From JAVBOF01 sp031550915 (lineage in GTDB: Bacteria > Bacillota > Clostridia > Christensenellales > MGBC116941), in assembly GCA_031550915.1 (NCBI GenBank), contig JAVBOF010000133.1, positions 1 through 31,954 of the forward strand: a stretch of 31,954 nt of DNA, given 5' to 3'. A model generated the notes under the pieces. That model searched no databases, was not told where the DNA came from, and saw only the letters and a program-made list of their open reading frames with translations. The stretch's first letter is position 1, and each line of letters starts with the position of its first letter. Position numbers and translations under genes: made by a program. Shown here piece after piece: positions 8,340-17,123 of the stretch.

Positions 8340-9139
8340 ATCAAGCCCTCTTTTTTTGCAAAATCATCAATAAAACCTGTCATATAATCATATATCTTAT
8401 CGCCGTTTTCTCCGAGAATGCATACATGGCCGCATCCCGGCATCCATACAAGTTGTTTGTTATCTACGTTTCTCAATAAAGAGTGGATTATTGTAGCGCT
8501 CCTTATCTTGACCGTATGGTCCTTGTCCGGCTGGATGATCTGGACGGGACAACTGACCTGTTCCAAACTATCAACACACAGCCGTATCAGCCTCATAAGC
8601 TGCGCCAGTGACGCCGTGGGAAAAACCTGATATCCGTGTTCCCCCGCCCTGGGGCTGCGGTAAGTATGGTATGGGTAGAACTTTTTAAGATATCTGGATC
8701 CGCTTATTATCGGCTGATTATAAATTTTTATCGGCGCGGCGATACTAACGCAACAGTACGGAGAAAGGATAGACGAAAGTATCAAAGAAAGGATGGCGCC
8801 CATAGAGTGACCGGCAACGATTATTCTCGTACAGCCTTTCTTTTGCAGCTGCTCGTATCCTGCGAGCGCATCGTTTATCCATTGCCGGTAGGATACGTTG
8901 CTCAGCGCTTCCGCTGCGGTGCCGTGCCCACTCAACAAAATGCTGTTTACGGTATACCCCCGTTCCCTGTTAAGCCTATAGGCTATATCCCGCATATTTG
9001 CGGGCGTCGCCGTAAACCCATGGATCATCAATACGCCTGTATCGCTGCCTTCAAGGTAGAAGGGACGGTTTTCCTCCACATGTATCGATTCCCTTGCCAT
9101 ATGTTTTTTTCTATTTATCCGCTGCGAAACCCTATTCAC
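8336..9139 (-). CDS. Alpha/beta hydrolase, carboxylesterase/monoacylglycerol-lipase-like
   Basis: Serine hydrolase of the alpha/beta fold, probably a cytoplasmic carboxylesterase similar to small Est30-type enzymes. Oxyanion motif HGFTATP (residues 40-46), nucleophile Ser112 in GHSMG, acid Asp207 in QPDKDHTVK, and His238 in GCGHV complete a normal triad. A cap region lies between about 135 and 190. The start is GTG at 9139, overlapping the ktrA stop by 8 bases, with AAAGGG about 9 bases ahead; the ATG at 9100 has no RBS. The substrate cannot be told from sequence. Overlaps with ktrA and the cytidylyltransferase show membership in the operon. Confidence 0.88.
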   Translation of the reverse strand: MNRVSQRINRKKHMARESIHVEENRPFYLEGSDTGVLMIHGFTATPANMRDIAYRLNRERGYTVNSILLSGHGTAAEALSNVSYRQWINDALAGYEQLQKKGCTRIIVAGHSMGAILSLILSSILSPYCCVSIAAPIKIYNQPIISGSRYLKKFYPYHTYRSPRAGEHGYQVFPTASLAQLMRLIRLCVDSLEQVSCPVQIIQPDKDHTVKIRSATIIHSLLRNVDNKQLVWMPGCGHVCILGENGDKIYDYMTGFIDDFAKKEGLI

Positions 9140-9791
9140 GCAATTCTGCCCTTTCCATTTTTTTCATGCCCTCAATTGAGGAAACAATTACCAAAACATC
9201 GTTATCCTCTATCATATAATCGCCAGAAGGCGAAATAACCATCTTGTCCTCACCTTTTACGGCAATTATCGTCATCTCATACTTGGAACGGATCGCCAGT
9301 TCGCGCAAAGTGTGTCCGACCCATTTTTTCACCGCGATTATCTCGACAATGCGGTGTTCCGCCGAAAGGTCGATGTAATCCAGTACGTTCGATGCAGAAA
9401 GGCTGTAGGCCACACGGATACCCATATCCCTCTCGGGGAAAATGACCTTGTCCGCGCCAATCTTTTTTAAAACCTTCGCGTGCATATCGTCCGCGGCTTT
9501 TGCCCAAACCTGCTTTATTCCCAATTCCTTGCAGCAAAGCGTCGCAAGGACACTGTTGCTCATATCCTCACCAATAGCAATTACCGCCACGTCCATATTG
9601 CCCACGCCTAGTTTGCGCATCGTTTCAAGATCCGTCGCATCCGCCTGTACGGCCTGCGTGACGTAATCGGCTATCGCTTCCACGGACTCCTCTTTATTGT
9701 CTATACACATAACTTCATGGCCCATATCGCAGAGAGCTTTTGCAAGGCTGCTTCCAAACCATCCGCTGCCAATGATTAAAAACTGTTTCAA
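9132..9791 (-). CDS. ktrA: KtrA/TrkA-type potassium channel regulatory subunit (RCK)
   Basis: Cytoplasmic RCK gating ring for the KtrB potassium transporter. The N-terminal Rossmann domain (about 1-135) carries GSGWFGSSLA (8-17) and the acidic residue of CIDNKEE that contacts the nucleotide ribose; the C-terminal TrkA_C domain (about 138-219) shows GHTLRELAIRSKY and ends in IEDNDVLVIV. This subunit binds ATP/ADP, and in related systems the C domain binds cyclic di-AMP. Length 219 residues matches KtrA. It lies directly downstream of ktrB with about a 50-bp gap and overlaps the hydrolase gene downstream. Confidence 0.93.
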   Translation of the reverse strand: MKQFLIIGSGWFGSSLAKALCDMGHEVMCIDNKEESVEAIADYVTQAVQADATDLETMRKLGVGNMDVAVIAIGEDMSNSVLATLCCKELGIKQVWAKAADDMHAKVLKKIGADKVIFPERDMGIRVAYSLSASNVLDYIDLSAEHRIVEIIAVKKWVGHTLRELAIRSKYEMTIIAVKGEDKMVISPSGDYMIEDNDVLVIVSSIEGMKKMERAELRE

Positions 9792-9839
9792 TTCATTACC
9801 TCCTTGCCTTCAATACAATACACTCGCTGTCCGGCAAAT

Positions 9840-11207
9840 TCATCCAAGCATGAACCTGTCCTTGGGTAGGCGGATATTTGTTTTATCCTTCTTTTTCAGC
9901 TGTGATAGTGCCATGGTCAGCGTCAGGGTCCCTACCCTGCCGGCAAACATGATAATTATCAGTATCAGTTTACTGCCTCCGCTAAGCTCGGGCGTGATGC
10001 CGCTGCTAAGCCCTACTGTGGCAAACGCGGATACCACATCGATAATTATATCATAAAGCGTAAACTGCTTACTGCTTTCAAATATCGAAACAGCCATAAC
10101 TCCTATAATAACGAACAACCCGCTTATGATAAGTATTGCAACAGCCTTAAACGCCAAAGAGTCTTCGACCCTGCGTTTGCCGACGTTCAGATCATAATTG
10201 CCCCGCAATACACGGAACACGATCAATAGTATCAAAAAGAATGTTGTGGTTTTTATCCCGCCGCCCGTTGATGACGGCGAAGCGCCTATAAACATCAGTA
10301 TAACAGTCATCAGCTTGGATGGATGAGACAGCTCCCCTACAGGCAGTGTATTAAATCCAGCTGTCCTCGTAGTTACCGATTGGAAGGCTGCCGACAAGAC
10401 CTTGCCGTATACCGGCAAATCCGGGTCCCCAATGGTCTTAATGTTACTTATCTCAAAAACAAGAAAGAACAACGCGCCGGCAACAAGCAAAACGCATGTG
10501 GTGAAAAGCACTATCTTGGTATGAAGCATCAGTTTTTTCCATGATCGTTTTCTGAAGATATCCAGTATGACTGCGTAGCCTATTCCACCAATGACGATCA
10601 GCGTCATTATAACAAGGTTTACAAGGATATCCGAGCGATATGGTACAAGGTTTTGGTATCCACCTGTTAAATCAAAGCCGGCGTTACAAAACGCCGATAT
10701 TGCGTGAAAAACGCTCCGGTATATACCCGCGAGCCATCCGAATTGCGGCACAAAGCGAAAACATAGTATTATGGCTCCCGCGCCTTCAACGACCGCCGTA
10801 ACCTTTATGATATTTATGACCATCCGTACAAGGCCCTGCAAATTATATGCGTTTATAGACTCCTGGATAAGCATTCTATCTTTCAGCGTTATCCGTTTAC
10901 CTATCAATAAAAATACGACCGTTGCCATTGTCATAAAGCCAAGCCCACCCATTTGGATTAGGCATATAATGACTATCTGACCAAAAAGCGTGAACGTCGT
11001 ATACGTATCTACCACAACAAGTCCCGTTACACACGTTGCCGAGGTTGCAGTAAACAATGCGTCCAAAAAGCCTATACTGTACCCGCTTCTACTCGAAGCG
11101 GGTAAATTGAGCAATATGGTTCCGATCAGGATAATAGATAAAAACCCAAGTGACAGGACCTGAGCCGGCCGTATACTCCATTTTGAAATTAACCTTTTAA
11201 TGCCCAT
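9840..11207 (-). CDS. ktrB: KtrB/TrkH-type potassium transporter membrane subunit
   Basis: Integral membrane K+ uptake protein with four pseudo-repeated M1-P-M2 units. The four filter loops can be read in order: TSATCVTGL, FCNAGFDL, TTRTAGFN and ATVGLSSG, each with the key glycine. Length 455 residues is usual for KtrB and shorter than the E. coli-type TrkH. A hydrophobic N-terminal helix and RMLIQESINAYN-like amphipathic segments follow the family. The ATG at 11207 has AAGGTG about 8 bases ahead. Works with ktrA immediately downstream. The short upstream gap (11208-11251) holds no room for a ydaO-type cyclic di-AMP riboswitch. Confidence 0.94.
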   Translation of the reverse strand: MGIKRLISKWSIRPAQVLSLGFLSIILIGTILLNLPASSRSGYSIGFLDALFTATSATCVTGLVVVDTYTTFTLFGQIVIICLIQMGGLGFMTMATVVFLLIGKRITLKDRMLIQESINAYNLQGLVRMVINIIKVTAVVEGAGAIILCFRFVPQFGWLAGIYRSVFHAISAFCNAGFDLTGGYQNLVPYRSDILVNLVIMTLIVIGGIGYAVILDIFRKRSWKKLMLHTKIVLFTTCVLLVAGALFFLVFEISNIKTIGDPDLPVYGKVLSAAFQSVTTRTAGFNTLPVGELSHPSKLMTVILMFIGASPSSTGGGIKTTTFFLILLIVFRVLRGNYDLNVGKRRVEDSLAFKAVAILIISGLFVIIGVMAVSIFESSKQFTLYDIIIDVVSAFATVGLSSGITPELSGGSKLILIIIMFAGRVGTLTLTMALSQLKKKDKTNIRLPKDRFMLG

Positions 11208-11251
11208 TTACAATACACCTTAACAATATCTTAATGCATTGTACTACTCCG

Positions 11252-12208
11252 CTAATCCGTTTTCAAGTATATGCTTACACCGTTTTCTTTCTCAACTTCC
11301 AATCGCCAATCAAGTCCCGTTGTAAAGGAAAGGTCTCCAAGTAATTCCCCGAAGCCATCATAGCCGTCGGTAGCTATAGCAAGATATGCCGAGTCGCAAA
11401 GCTTTGCCGCTTTAGAGGAGGCGGTCTCGAGCAATTCTATATAGCTTTCACCGCTTTCACCGCCACCCCACGGCGGTTGCCAGATCCGCTTTTGCATGTT
11501 CAAAAAATCATATTCTTCCGGCGGCCGCGGAGGATAAACGACCAGTGTGAACGCGGCTTCCTTATCCAAAATTCTTTCCAGAGAGGAAGCAAATTTGTAT
11601 TTCCGGCCTTTGGGGTCATGCAGCGCCTTAACCGCCGTTCTCATATTGGATATAGCTTCCACGGCAAAGCCTTTTTTTAGCATATATCCATGGGCGCTTT
11701 TCAGAGCATGGCAAAGCAGGTCGTCCGCCACCCGTTTTTCATCCTCAGATACATTTAGTAAGGTATAAGCCGGCAACTTTTCAATGCTCAGCCCTTTATA
11801 TAGCAAAAGCGCTGAATCGATATGCGTCTCGAGCAACGTATGATATTTTCTTCTGCCGCAAAAATACCAAATAAAAGGATGTACAGTCGTATCCAGCGAA
11901 TAATGGCAAAGGAATCCAAAAATATATGCCATCGCCTTTTGTTTTTCGGCTTCATCCTTGAGCCCGCGTATATGATCAAGACATTTTTCAAAAAATGCTC
12001 CGGTATTATAATTATGGATCATCCTTCCTGCATCCGGTAGGCCATATGACTTTGTCCAGGGCCAAAAGCGAAAATAAAAAAAAATATCCGGACCCTGGCA
12101 ACCGATATTATAGGCCTTCGGATATTTTATAGCCAATGCGGCTGTTTCATTTTGCATAAGCGGCAAGGCATCCCTGCCGCAGAAATAATGTGAATATATA
12201 TTGGGCAT
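11252..12208 (-). CDS. Zinc-dependent phospholipase C family protein
   Basis: Resembles the Zn_dep_PLPC family (alpha-toxin/PC-PLC N-domain relatives). His and Asp residues suited to a multinuclear zinc site are spread as expected: IYSHYFCGRDAL near the N-terminus, GCQGPDIFFYF, HNYNTGAFF, FLCHYSLDTTVHPFIWYF and ETHIDSALL. No signal peptide, unlike secreted toxins, so an intracellular role is likely; many uncharacterised clostridial proteins share this form. The start is ATG at 12208 because GAGGTG lies 6 bases ahead; the in-frame TTG at 12220 would overlap that site. It follows the reductase gene within about 10 bases. Catalysis is inferred, not shown. Confidence 0.82.
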   Translation of the reverse strand: MPNIYSHYFCGRDALPLMQNETAALAIKYPKAYNIGCQGPDIFFYFRFWPWTKSYGLPDAGRMIHNYNTGAFFEKCLDHIRGLKDEAEKQKAMAYIFGFLCHYSLDTTVHPFIWYFCGRRKYHTLLETHIDSALLLYKGLSIEKLPAYTLLNVSEDEKRVADDLLCHALKSAHGYMLKKGFAVEAISNMRTAVKALHDPKGRKYKFASSLERILDKEAAFTLVVYPPRPPEEYDFLNMQKRIWQPPWGGGESGESYIELLETASSKAAKLCDSAYLAIATDGYDGFGELLGDLSFTTGLDWRLEVEKENGVSIYLKTD

Positions 12209-12216
12209 AACGCACC

Positions 12217-13173
12217 TCAAAAATCATCGTTGATGCCGCTGCTTCTCCACCGGAACATGTTTTTGCTTTCCAAAGCTCTTATATGAAGGTATATCATCTG
12301 GTTTAAAGGTGTAGGTACTCCAAGTTTGCGTCCCAACCTGATGATTTTTCCTGAATAGGTCTCGACCTCTGTCTGCCTTCCTCGTTCAATATCCTGCAGC
12401 ATGCTTGTCTTATCCGCAGGATCGTATCCAAGCACCTTGTTATGCCAACGCAGGATATCGTTTTCGTTAAGGTCTATGCCTGCTTTATTGGCGACCGCAA
12501 TAACCTCGCGCATAACATTCTCGGTAGCTTCGAAAATTTCCGGGATGTTCTGGTAATCCCAATAGTTCGCGCCTATCACCGTGGAAACCTGGTTACATCC
12601 AACGTTGACCATAAATTTCCACCACAGCTCACGCTGCATGTTCAGCGGTATGTCATAATCTATCTGGGCTTTTTTGAACAGCGCTTCAATGGCCTGCACC
12701 CTCTCTGAATGTTCCATATTGGACAATTCGCCAAACAATATGTATCCCATGCCGCGGTAGATTATCTCATTTCCGTTGCGCAGGGCGCCTAGTCCGGCAG
12801 ATTTCGCATATATTACTTTCTCTTTTCCGTATGCCTCCGCAAGCATTTCTTCGCTTTCAATTCCATTGGAAAGAGACATAAGGATGGTATTTTCACCGAC
12901 ATGTTTGCGCACATCCTCTATTGCCTGTGGAAGATCGTATGTCTTGGTTACAAACATTATAAGGTCTGCAGGTTCTGTATCCTGCTCTGGCGTTATCGTA
13001 TTAAAGGAATATCTGGTGCCGTTTATATACATGCCCTTATCGATGCGCTTTTTTCTGTCGCCGTCGGCAACAATCTGGAATTTTCCGCTTTCAAAAATAG
13101 GATCTAATTTTAAAGCATATTTTGATCCCATAGCTCCAAGTCCAATTAGTGTCAATCTATTGATTTCTCTCAT
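12217..13173 (-). CDS. panE: Ketopantoate reductase family protein (PanE/ApbA-like)
   Basis: NADPH-dependent reductase of the PanE/ApbA family; the founding member converts 2-dehydropantoate to pantoate for coenzyme A synthesis. GLGAMG (11-16) is the nucleotide-binding loop. LMSLSNGIESEEML, YAKSAGLGALRNG, and ELWWKFMVNVGCNQVS with the usual lysine are family landmarks, and LGVPTPLNQMIY marks the C-terminal helical domain. Length 318. The ATG has GGAGG 7 bases ahead. No panB, panC or panD lies nearby, so a relative acting on another 2-oxoacid is possible. Confidence 0.85.
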   Translation of the reverse strand: MREINRLTLIGLGAMGSKYALKLDPIFESGKFQIVADGDRKKRIDKGMYINGTRYSFNTITPEQDTEPADLIMFVTKTYDLPQAIEDVRKHVGENTILMSLSNGIESEEMLAEAYGKEKVIYAKSAGLGALRNGNEIIYRGMGYILFGELSNMEHSERVQAIEALFKKAQIDYDIPLNMQRELWWKFMVNVGCNQVSTVIGANYWDYQNIPEIFEATENVMREVIAVANKAGIDLNENDILRWHNKVLGYDPADKTSMLQDIERGRQTEVETYSGKIIRLGRKLGVPTPLNQMIYLHIRALESKNMFRWRSSGINDDF

Positions 13174-13244
13174 TTTTTCGCCTCCCGACCGATATGCGCC
13201 CCACGCTGTTCAACTACCGGCTGCTGGCAGATATGAAATTGAAC

Positions 13245-14666
13245 TCACCAGGAATCCTCGTAAGTCCTCTCCCAGCTTTTCTTCTTTAAAAAGTCCTCTA
13301 TTGACGCAGCGGCAATCTTTCCCGCACCCATAGCCAAAATGACCGTGGCAGCGCCGGTTACCGCGTCACCGCCGGCATATATAGCCTTGCGGCTCGTTGC
13401 GCCGGTCTCCTCGTCTACCTTGATGCCGCCGAAATGCATAGTCGATAAACCCGGAGTAGTGTCTTTAATAAGCGGATTCGGCCTTTGTCCGATAGCTACT
13501 ATAACTGTATCGACATCCAGGATAAACTCGCTGCCCTGTATAGGTACAGGCGAACGCCTTCCGGACTCGTCCGGCATCCCAAGCTCCATCCTTAAGCATT
13601 CTATACCGTTTACCCATCCGCTTTCGGTGCCTACGACCCTCGTCGGGTTTGTCAGCAGTTCAAATGATATGCCCTCTTCCCTTGCATGATGCACTTCCTC
13701 AATTCTGGCGGGCATCTCGTCCTCGCCTCTGCGGTAAATGATATATGCTTTATCTGCCCCGAGCCTTTTTGCGCACCTCGCCGCGTCCATCGCAACATTG
13801 CCACCGCCTATGACGGCAACTCTTTTTCCGACTTTTACAGGCGTATCACTCTTTGGAAAGTCATATGCGCGCATCAGGTTTATACGCGTGAGATACTCGT
13901 TCGCCGAATAGACGCCATTCAAATTTTCTCCCGGTATGCGCATGAACATTGGCAGGCCAGCGCCTGTCCCTATGAATATAGCATTATATTCTTCCATTAT
14001 CTCATCAATCGTCAAAGTTTTGCCAACGACGATATTCGTCATTATCTTGACTCCAAGATCCATGAGATAGTCCAATTCCTGCTTCAAAAGCGCTTTTGGC
14101 AGCCTGAATTCTGGTATGCCATATATCAGGACACCGCCAGGCCTATGAAGCGCTTCAAATATTGTTACCTCGTAACCCAGCTTGGCCAAATCGCCCGCAC
14201 AGGTCAAGCTGGCCGGCCCGGAACCGACGATTGCGACCTTCTTGCCGTTTGGGGGCAATGTGTTGGGCATAACCACTATATTATTCTGCATGCAGTAGTC
14301 AGCGGCAAATCTTTCAAGCCTTCCTATCGCAACGGATTCGCCGTTTTTTGCCCGCACGCAACGGCTTTCACACTGGCTTTCCTGCGGACATACCCTCCCG
14401 CAAATCGCAGGGAGTGAATTCGTGTTACGGATAATCAAGTATGCTTCACGGATATTATCCTCTTTGATTTTCTGGATAAAAGCCGGGATATCTACATTTA
14501 CCGGACAACCTGAAACACAAGGCTTGTTTTTGCAGCTTATGCAGCGGTCAGCCTCTGCCATGGCAGATTGTTTATCATAACCGTATGCAACTTCTTCAAA
14601 ATTCCTGTTGCGAATGGAGGGATCCTGCTCATGCATTGGATATTTTTCTTTTGCCATATTAGCCAT
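13245..14666 (-). CDS. nfnB: NfnB: NAD(P)H-binding large subunit of electron-bifurcating ferredoxin:NADP transhydrogenase
   Basis: Large subunit of the NfnAB complex, which couples NADH, reduced ferredoxin and NADP in anaerobes; it is also annotated as GltA-like glutamate synthase small chain or SudA. Two cysteine sets for [4Fe-4S] clusters are visible: C42, C45, C50, C54 and C89, C93, C99, C103. Then comes the FAD-binding GSGPASLTCAGDLA (from about 148) and a second Rossmann motif VIGGGNVAMDAAR for NADPH; AIYAGGDAVTGAATVILAMG is the typical C-terminal FAD contact. The pairing with nfnA makes Nfn much more likely than glutamate synthase. ATG 14666 is taken (GGTGG ahead); GTG 14675 is possible. 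It overlaps nfnA. Confidence 0.9.
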   Translation of the reverse strand: MANMAKEKYPMHEQDPSIRNRNFEEVAYGYDKQSAMAEADRCISCKNKPCVSGCPVNVDIPAFIQKIKEDNIREAYLIIRNTNSLPAICGRVCPQESQCESRCVRAKNGESVAIGRLERFAADYCMQNNIVVMPNTLPPNGKKVAIVGSGPASLTCAGDLAKLGYEVTIFEALHRPGGVLIYGIPEFRLPKALLKQELDYLMDLGVKIMTNIVVGKTLTIDEIMEEYNAIFIGTGAGLPMFMRIPGENLNGVYSANEYLTRINLMRAYDFPKSDTPVKVGKRVAVIGGGNVAMDAARCAKRLGADKAYIIYRRGEDEMPARIEEVHHAREEGISFELLTNPTRVVGTESGWVNGIECLRMELGMPDESGRRSPVPIQGSEFILDVDTVIVAIGQRPNPLIKDTTPGLSTMHFGGIKVDEETGATSRKAIYAGGDAVTGAATVILAMGAGKIAAASIEDFLKKKSWERTYEDSW

Positions 14667-15513
14667 TGCTGCCACCCCCCAAGCCTATCTTGCAGACATG
14701 ATGCCTTTCATTGCTAAGCTTTTCTTCTGGTTTATATAATGCAAGCCTTTGTAAAGCTTCTTCAAAATCAATCTCATGGGCGTCGAAATCAGGCCCGTCA
14801 ACACATGCAAATTTTGTTTTGCCTGCAACCGTAACGCGGCATGCACCGCACATTCCCGTGCCATCCACCATAATCGGGTTCATGCTGACCAAGGTTTTTA
14901 TTCCGTATTCGCGCGTAATGTCCGCAATGACCTTCATCATTATCATCGGCCCGATCGCGATAACTACATCGTATTTTTCTCCAGAATCCAAAAGTTTCTT
15001 CAATGTATCGGATACGAAGCCTTTCGTTCCGTTACTGCCGTCATCCGTTGTAACGTACATATTATCGCTGCAGGATGAAAACTCCTCCTCCAGGATTATA
15101 AGTTCCTTATTACGGAACCCGCATATTACATCTACACTGCTGCCCTGCCTGTGCAGCCCTTTGGCGAGCGGATAGGATATTGCCACTCCAAGCCCGCCGG
15201 CGATGACGCAAGCCCTTTTATATCCTTTTATTGGCGACGGATGCCCAAGCGGGCCAACGAAATCGGAGAGCACCTGCCCCCTTTCCATGGCGCCCAGTTG
15301 CTTGGATGTTTTACCTACCTCCTGAAAAATTATTCTTACCGTCCCGCCTTTTCTGTCGCATCCGGCTATGGTCAAAGGCATCCTTTCACCGTCCGTATGT
15401 GTCCTAAGGATAATAAACTGCCCTGGCAAGGCCTTGTGCGCCACCATAGGCGCGTAAATATCCATCATTTTCACCTGGGAGTTTAGTGCCTTTTTCAGCA
15501 TGATCTCGAACAT
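14659..15513 (-). CDS. nfnA: NfnA: NADH-binding small subunit of electron-bifurcating transhydrogenase
   Basis: Ferredoxin-NADP reductase-like subunit. The FAD domain (about 1-100) includes GQFIILR and RMPLTIA; the NAD-binding domain (about 100-215) includes VIAGGLGVAISYPLAK; the C-terminal [2Fe-2S] site shows VDGTGMCGACRV and FACVDGPDFD with Cys222, Cys225, Cys237 and a nearby Asp217 that could be the fourth, non-cysteine ligand reported for this class. Length 284 matches NfnA/SudB. GGAGG lies 11 bases before the ATG. Overlap with nfnB indicates coupled expression. It would balance ferredoxin, NADH and NADPH pools in fermentation. Confidence 0.9.
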   Translation of the reverse strand: MFEIMLKKALNSQVKMMDIYAPMVAHKALPGQFIILRTHTDGERMPLTIAGCDRKGGTVRIIFQEVGKTSKQLGAMERGQVLSDFVGPLGHPSPIKGYKRACVIAGGLGVAISYPLAKGLHRQGSSVDVICGFRNKELIILEEEFSSCSDNMYVTTDDGSNGTKGFVSDTLKKLLDSGEKYDVVIAIGPMIMMKVIADITREYGIKTLVSMNPIMVDGTGMCGACRVTVAGKTKFACVDGPDFDAHEIDFEEALQRLALYKPEEKLSNERHHVCKIGLGGGSNG

Positions 15514-15552
15514 CTGCCCAGTTTCCTCCGTAAAAAACTAATATTTTATATA

Positions 15553-16656
15553 TCACGATTCCGAGGCGTCCTCAATTGCTTCCTTCTTTCGGTTTCTTCT
15601 GTTTTTAACAGATTCCTCTATTATCGTGGATATTATCAGGTACAGCGGCACGCCTGTGAATGCGCCCAGAACGCCAAACAGCGCCGTGCATACCGTGATT
15701 ATAACTATAACGCCCAACGGGTGCAGTTTTAATTTGTCCCCGACTATCTTCGGTGTGATGATATTGCCCTCTAGCTGCTGCATTATGATAGCCATTACTA
15801 CAACTGCAATCCCATAGCCTGGAGACATCGTCAAGCCTATCAAAACGCCGGGAATGACGCTTATTATCGCTCCCAAAAACGGTATTATCGATGTTATAAG
15901 GGTAAAGAAACCTAGGAACAAAGAACTTTTGAACCCGAGAATAGTGTATCCCAAGAACATCAAAACACCTATTACTAGCGCAACCGTTAGCTGGCAAACT
16001 ATGTATTTTGCAAGTTTGGTATCTACGATCTCAACAACGGATCTGACGTTTTGCCTGTTCTTTTCAGGTACCAAGCGCAGAAGCGCAGAAGCCATCCTTT
16101 TATCATCTTTCAAAAGGTAGAACACAGCGAACGGCACGATTATTATCTTAAGTCCGACGTCCGCTGCGCCCTTCAATGTGTTCATCAAAACCTTTCCAAG
16201 TGAATCGGTTAGGTTGTTTATAAAGCCTATAATGCTGGAACTGATATCCAGCCCAAAGAAGTTTTTATTTATATTCTCCCGCCAAGCCTCGCTCTTAAAT
16301 GATTGCTGAAGATCCCTGAAGAATCCTCCTGTGACCTGTTCGCTGAGGACAGACCAGCCGAATACGACCGTCAGAACCAAAACAGCCAACAGGGCAAGCA
16401 GCATTATTCCCGCCGCAACCGACCTTGCCATCTTTTTTCTGCTCATTGCCCGAACAAGAGGCCTCATCATATAATATATAAACAAAGAGACCGCCAGCGG
16501 AAAAAGAAATTCCTTAAGTATCTCCAGATAGCGAGAAAACCCCGCCAGCCTTTCAAAAAGAAAAATAATGACAAGCACAAGTGCTATGTTCAAATATATT
16601 ATCAGGCGTTTTTTGTTAAGATGTTGTTTCAATTTCATATTCTCCGGTTTATTCAT
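15553..16656 (-). CDS. AI-2E family (PerM-type) membrane transporter
   Basis: Polytopic membrane protein of the AI-2E/PerM superfamily, formerly described as autoinducer-2 exporters and in some members as Na+/H+ antiporters or permeases; the substrate here is unknown. About eight hydrophobic segments: two near residues 18-80, one near 90-115, then after a soluble stretch a cluster from about 180 to the end. Conserved-looking elements are the GAIISVIPGVLIGL region, IMQQLEGNIITPKIVGDKLKLHP and FGVLGAFTGVPLYL. The frame begins at TTG 16698, but that codon lies upstream of a minus-strand TATAAT (16685-16690), so the ATG at 16656 is used. It is the first gene of the long minus-strand run; nfnA follows after 39 bp. 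Confidence 0.87.
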   Translation of the reverse strand: MNKPENMKLKQHLNKKRLIIYLNIALVLVIIFLFERLAGFSRYLEILKEFLFPLAVSLFIYYMMRPLVRAMSRKKMARSVAAGIMLLALLAVLVLTVVFGWSVLSEQVTGGFFRDLQQSFKSEAWRENINKNFFGLDISSSIIGFINNLTDSLGKVLMNTLKGAADVGLKIIIVPFAVFYLLKDDKRMASALLRLVPEKNRQNVRSVVEIVDTKLAKYIVCQLTVALVIGVLMFLGYTILGFKSSLFLGFFTLITSIIPFLGAIISVIPGVLIGLTMSPGYGIAVVVMAIIMQQLEGNIITPKIVGDKLKLHPLGVIVIITVCTALFGVLGAFTGVPLYLIISTIIEESVKNRRNRKKEAIEDASES

Positions 16657-16684
16657 ACTTAATAATACCAGACCTCTTGGGATA

Positions 16685-16690
16685 ATTATA
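16685..16690 (-). promoter_or_regulatory. -10 element of probable promoter for the ten-gene minus-strand run
   Basis: Consensus TATAAT on the minus strand, about 30 bases before the ATG at 16656. The -35 region is poor (TTATAT at 17 bp). It lies in the same short divergent gap as the rpsF promoter. Confidence 0.4.
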
Positions 16691-16724
16691 CCCTGCAAAA
16701 TAATCGGATATAAAATTTTATTTC

Positions 16725-16753
16725 TTGCACATACAAATCTTGTTTGCTATAAT
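16725..16753 (+). promoter_or_regulatory. Promoter of rpsF-ssb-rpsR
   Basis: TTGCAC (16725-16730), 17-bp spacer, TATAAT (16748-16753). Near-consensus, as expected for ribosomal protein genes; transcription should begin near 16760. Confidence 0.75.
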
Positions 16754-16765
16754 ACAAAAGCATCC

Positions 16766-16792
16766 TTGCTCCGCGCACTGACGCGGGGCCAA
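16766..16792 (+). promoter_or_regulatory. rpsF leader hairpin, possible S6:S18 autoregulatory site
   Basis: A stable stem (CTCCGCG 16769-16775 with CGCGGGG 16782-16788, one G-U pair, 6-base loop) that extends outward past a bulged C by TTG/CAA. It sits in the 5' leader ahead of the SD. Many bacteria have an rpsF leader bound by the S6:S18 complex at a CCG-containing structure. The hairpin is seen; its role is inferred. Confidence 0.45.
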
Positions 16793-16817
16793 TAGTCCAT
16801 AAGGAGGTGAAGCAATC

Positions 16818-17105
16818 ATGAACAAATATTCAACTTTGTATATCGTGAGTGCAGCGCTGGAGGAAGAGCAGAGAAATGCCGCTGTCGAAAAGATAAACGG
16901 CGTAATACCTGCCAACGGCGGCACAATAGACAAAGTAGATCTTTGGGGAACTAAGAAACTCGCATATCCGATAAACGATATGGAAGAGGGTTACTATGTT
17001 CTCGTCTATTTCTCTTCCGGCCCGGAATTGCCAAAAGAGCTGGAAAGAAACATGAAGATTTCCGAAGATATCATTCGTTATATGACGATAAGAGAAGACG
17101 ACTGA
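16818..17105 (+). CDS. rpsF: 30S ribosomal protein S6
   Basis: Small-subunit protein that binds 16S rRNA with S18 in the platform. Length 95 residues, one ferredoxin-like domain; WGTKKLAYPINDMEEGYYVLVYF is the typical central strand-helix region. Strong AAGGAGGTG 7-8 bases before the ATG. First gene of the operon with ssb (18-bp gap) and rpsR, the usual bacterial arrangement. Confidence 0.97.
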   Translation: MNKYSTLYIVSAALEEEQRNAAVEKINGVIPANGGTIDKVDLWGTKKLAYPINDMEEGYYVLVYFSSGPELPKELERNMKISEDIIRYMTIREDD

Positions 17106-17123
17106 AAAAAGGCGGTGTGTTAA

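Noticed and set aside
8636..9238. A 200-codon open frame antisense to the alpha/beta hydrolase and ktrA
   Set aside because: Spans two real genes on the other strand; a shadow frame.
11208..11251. Cyclic di-AMP riboswitch ahead of ktrB
   Set aside because: The gap is only 44 bp and contains the RBS; there is no room for the known riboswitch.
13686..14417. A 243-codon open frame antisense to nfnB
   Set aside because: Opposite strand of a clearly conserved gene; no recognisable protein and no start signals.
13245..14666. Glutamate synthase small subunit as the meaning of the NfnB gene
   Set aside because: No large glutamate synthase subunit is present, and the overlapping nfnA gene with a [2Fe-2S] site fits the Nfn complex better.
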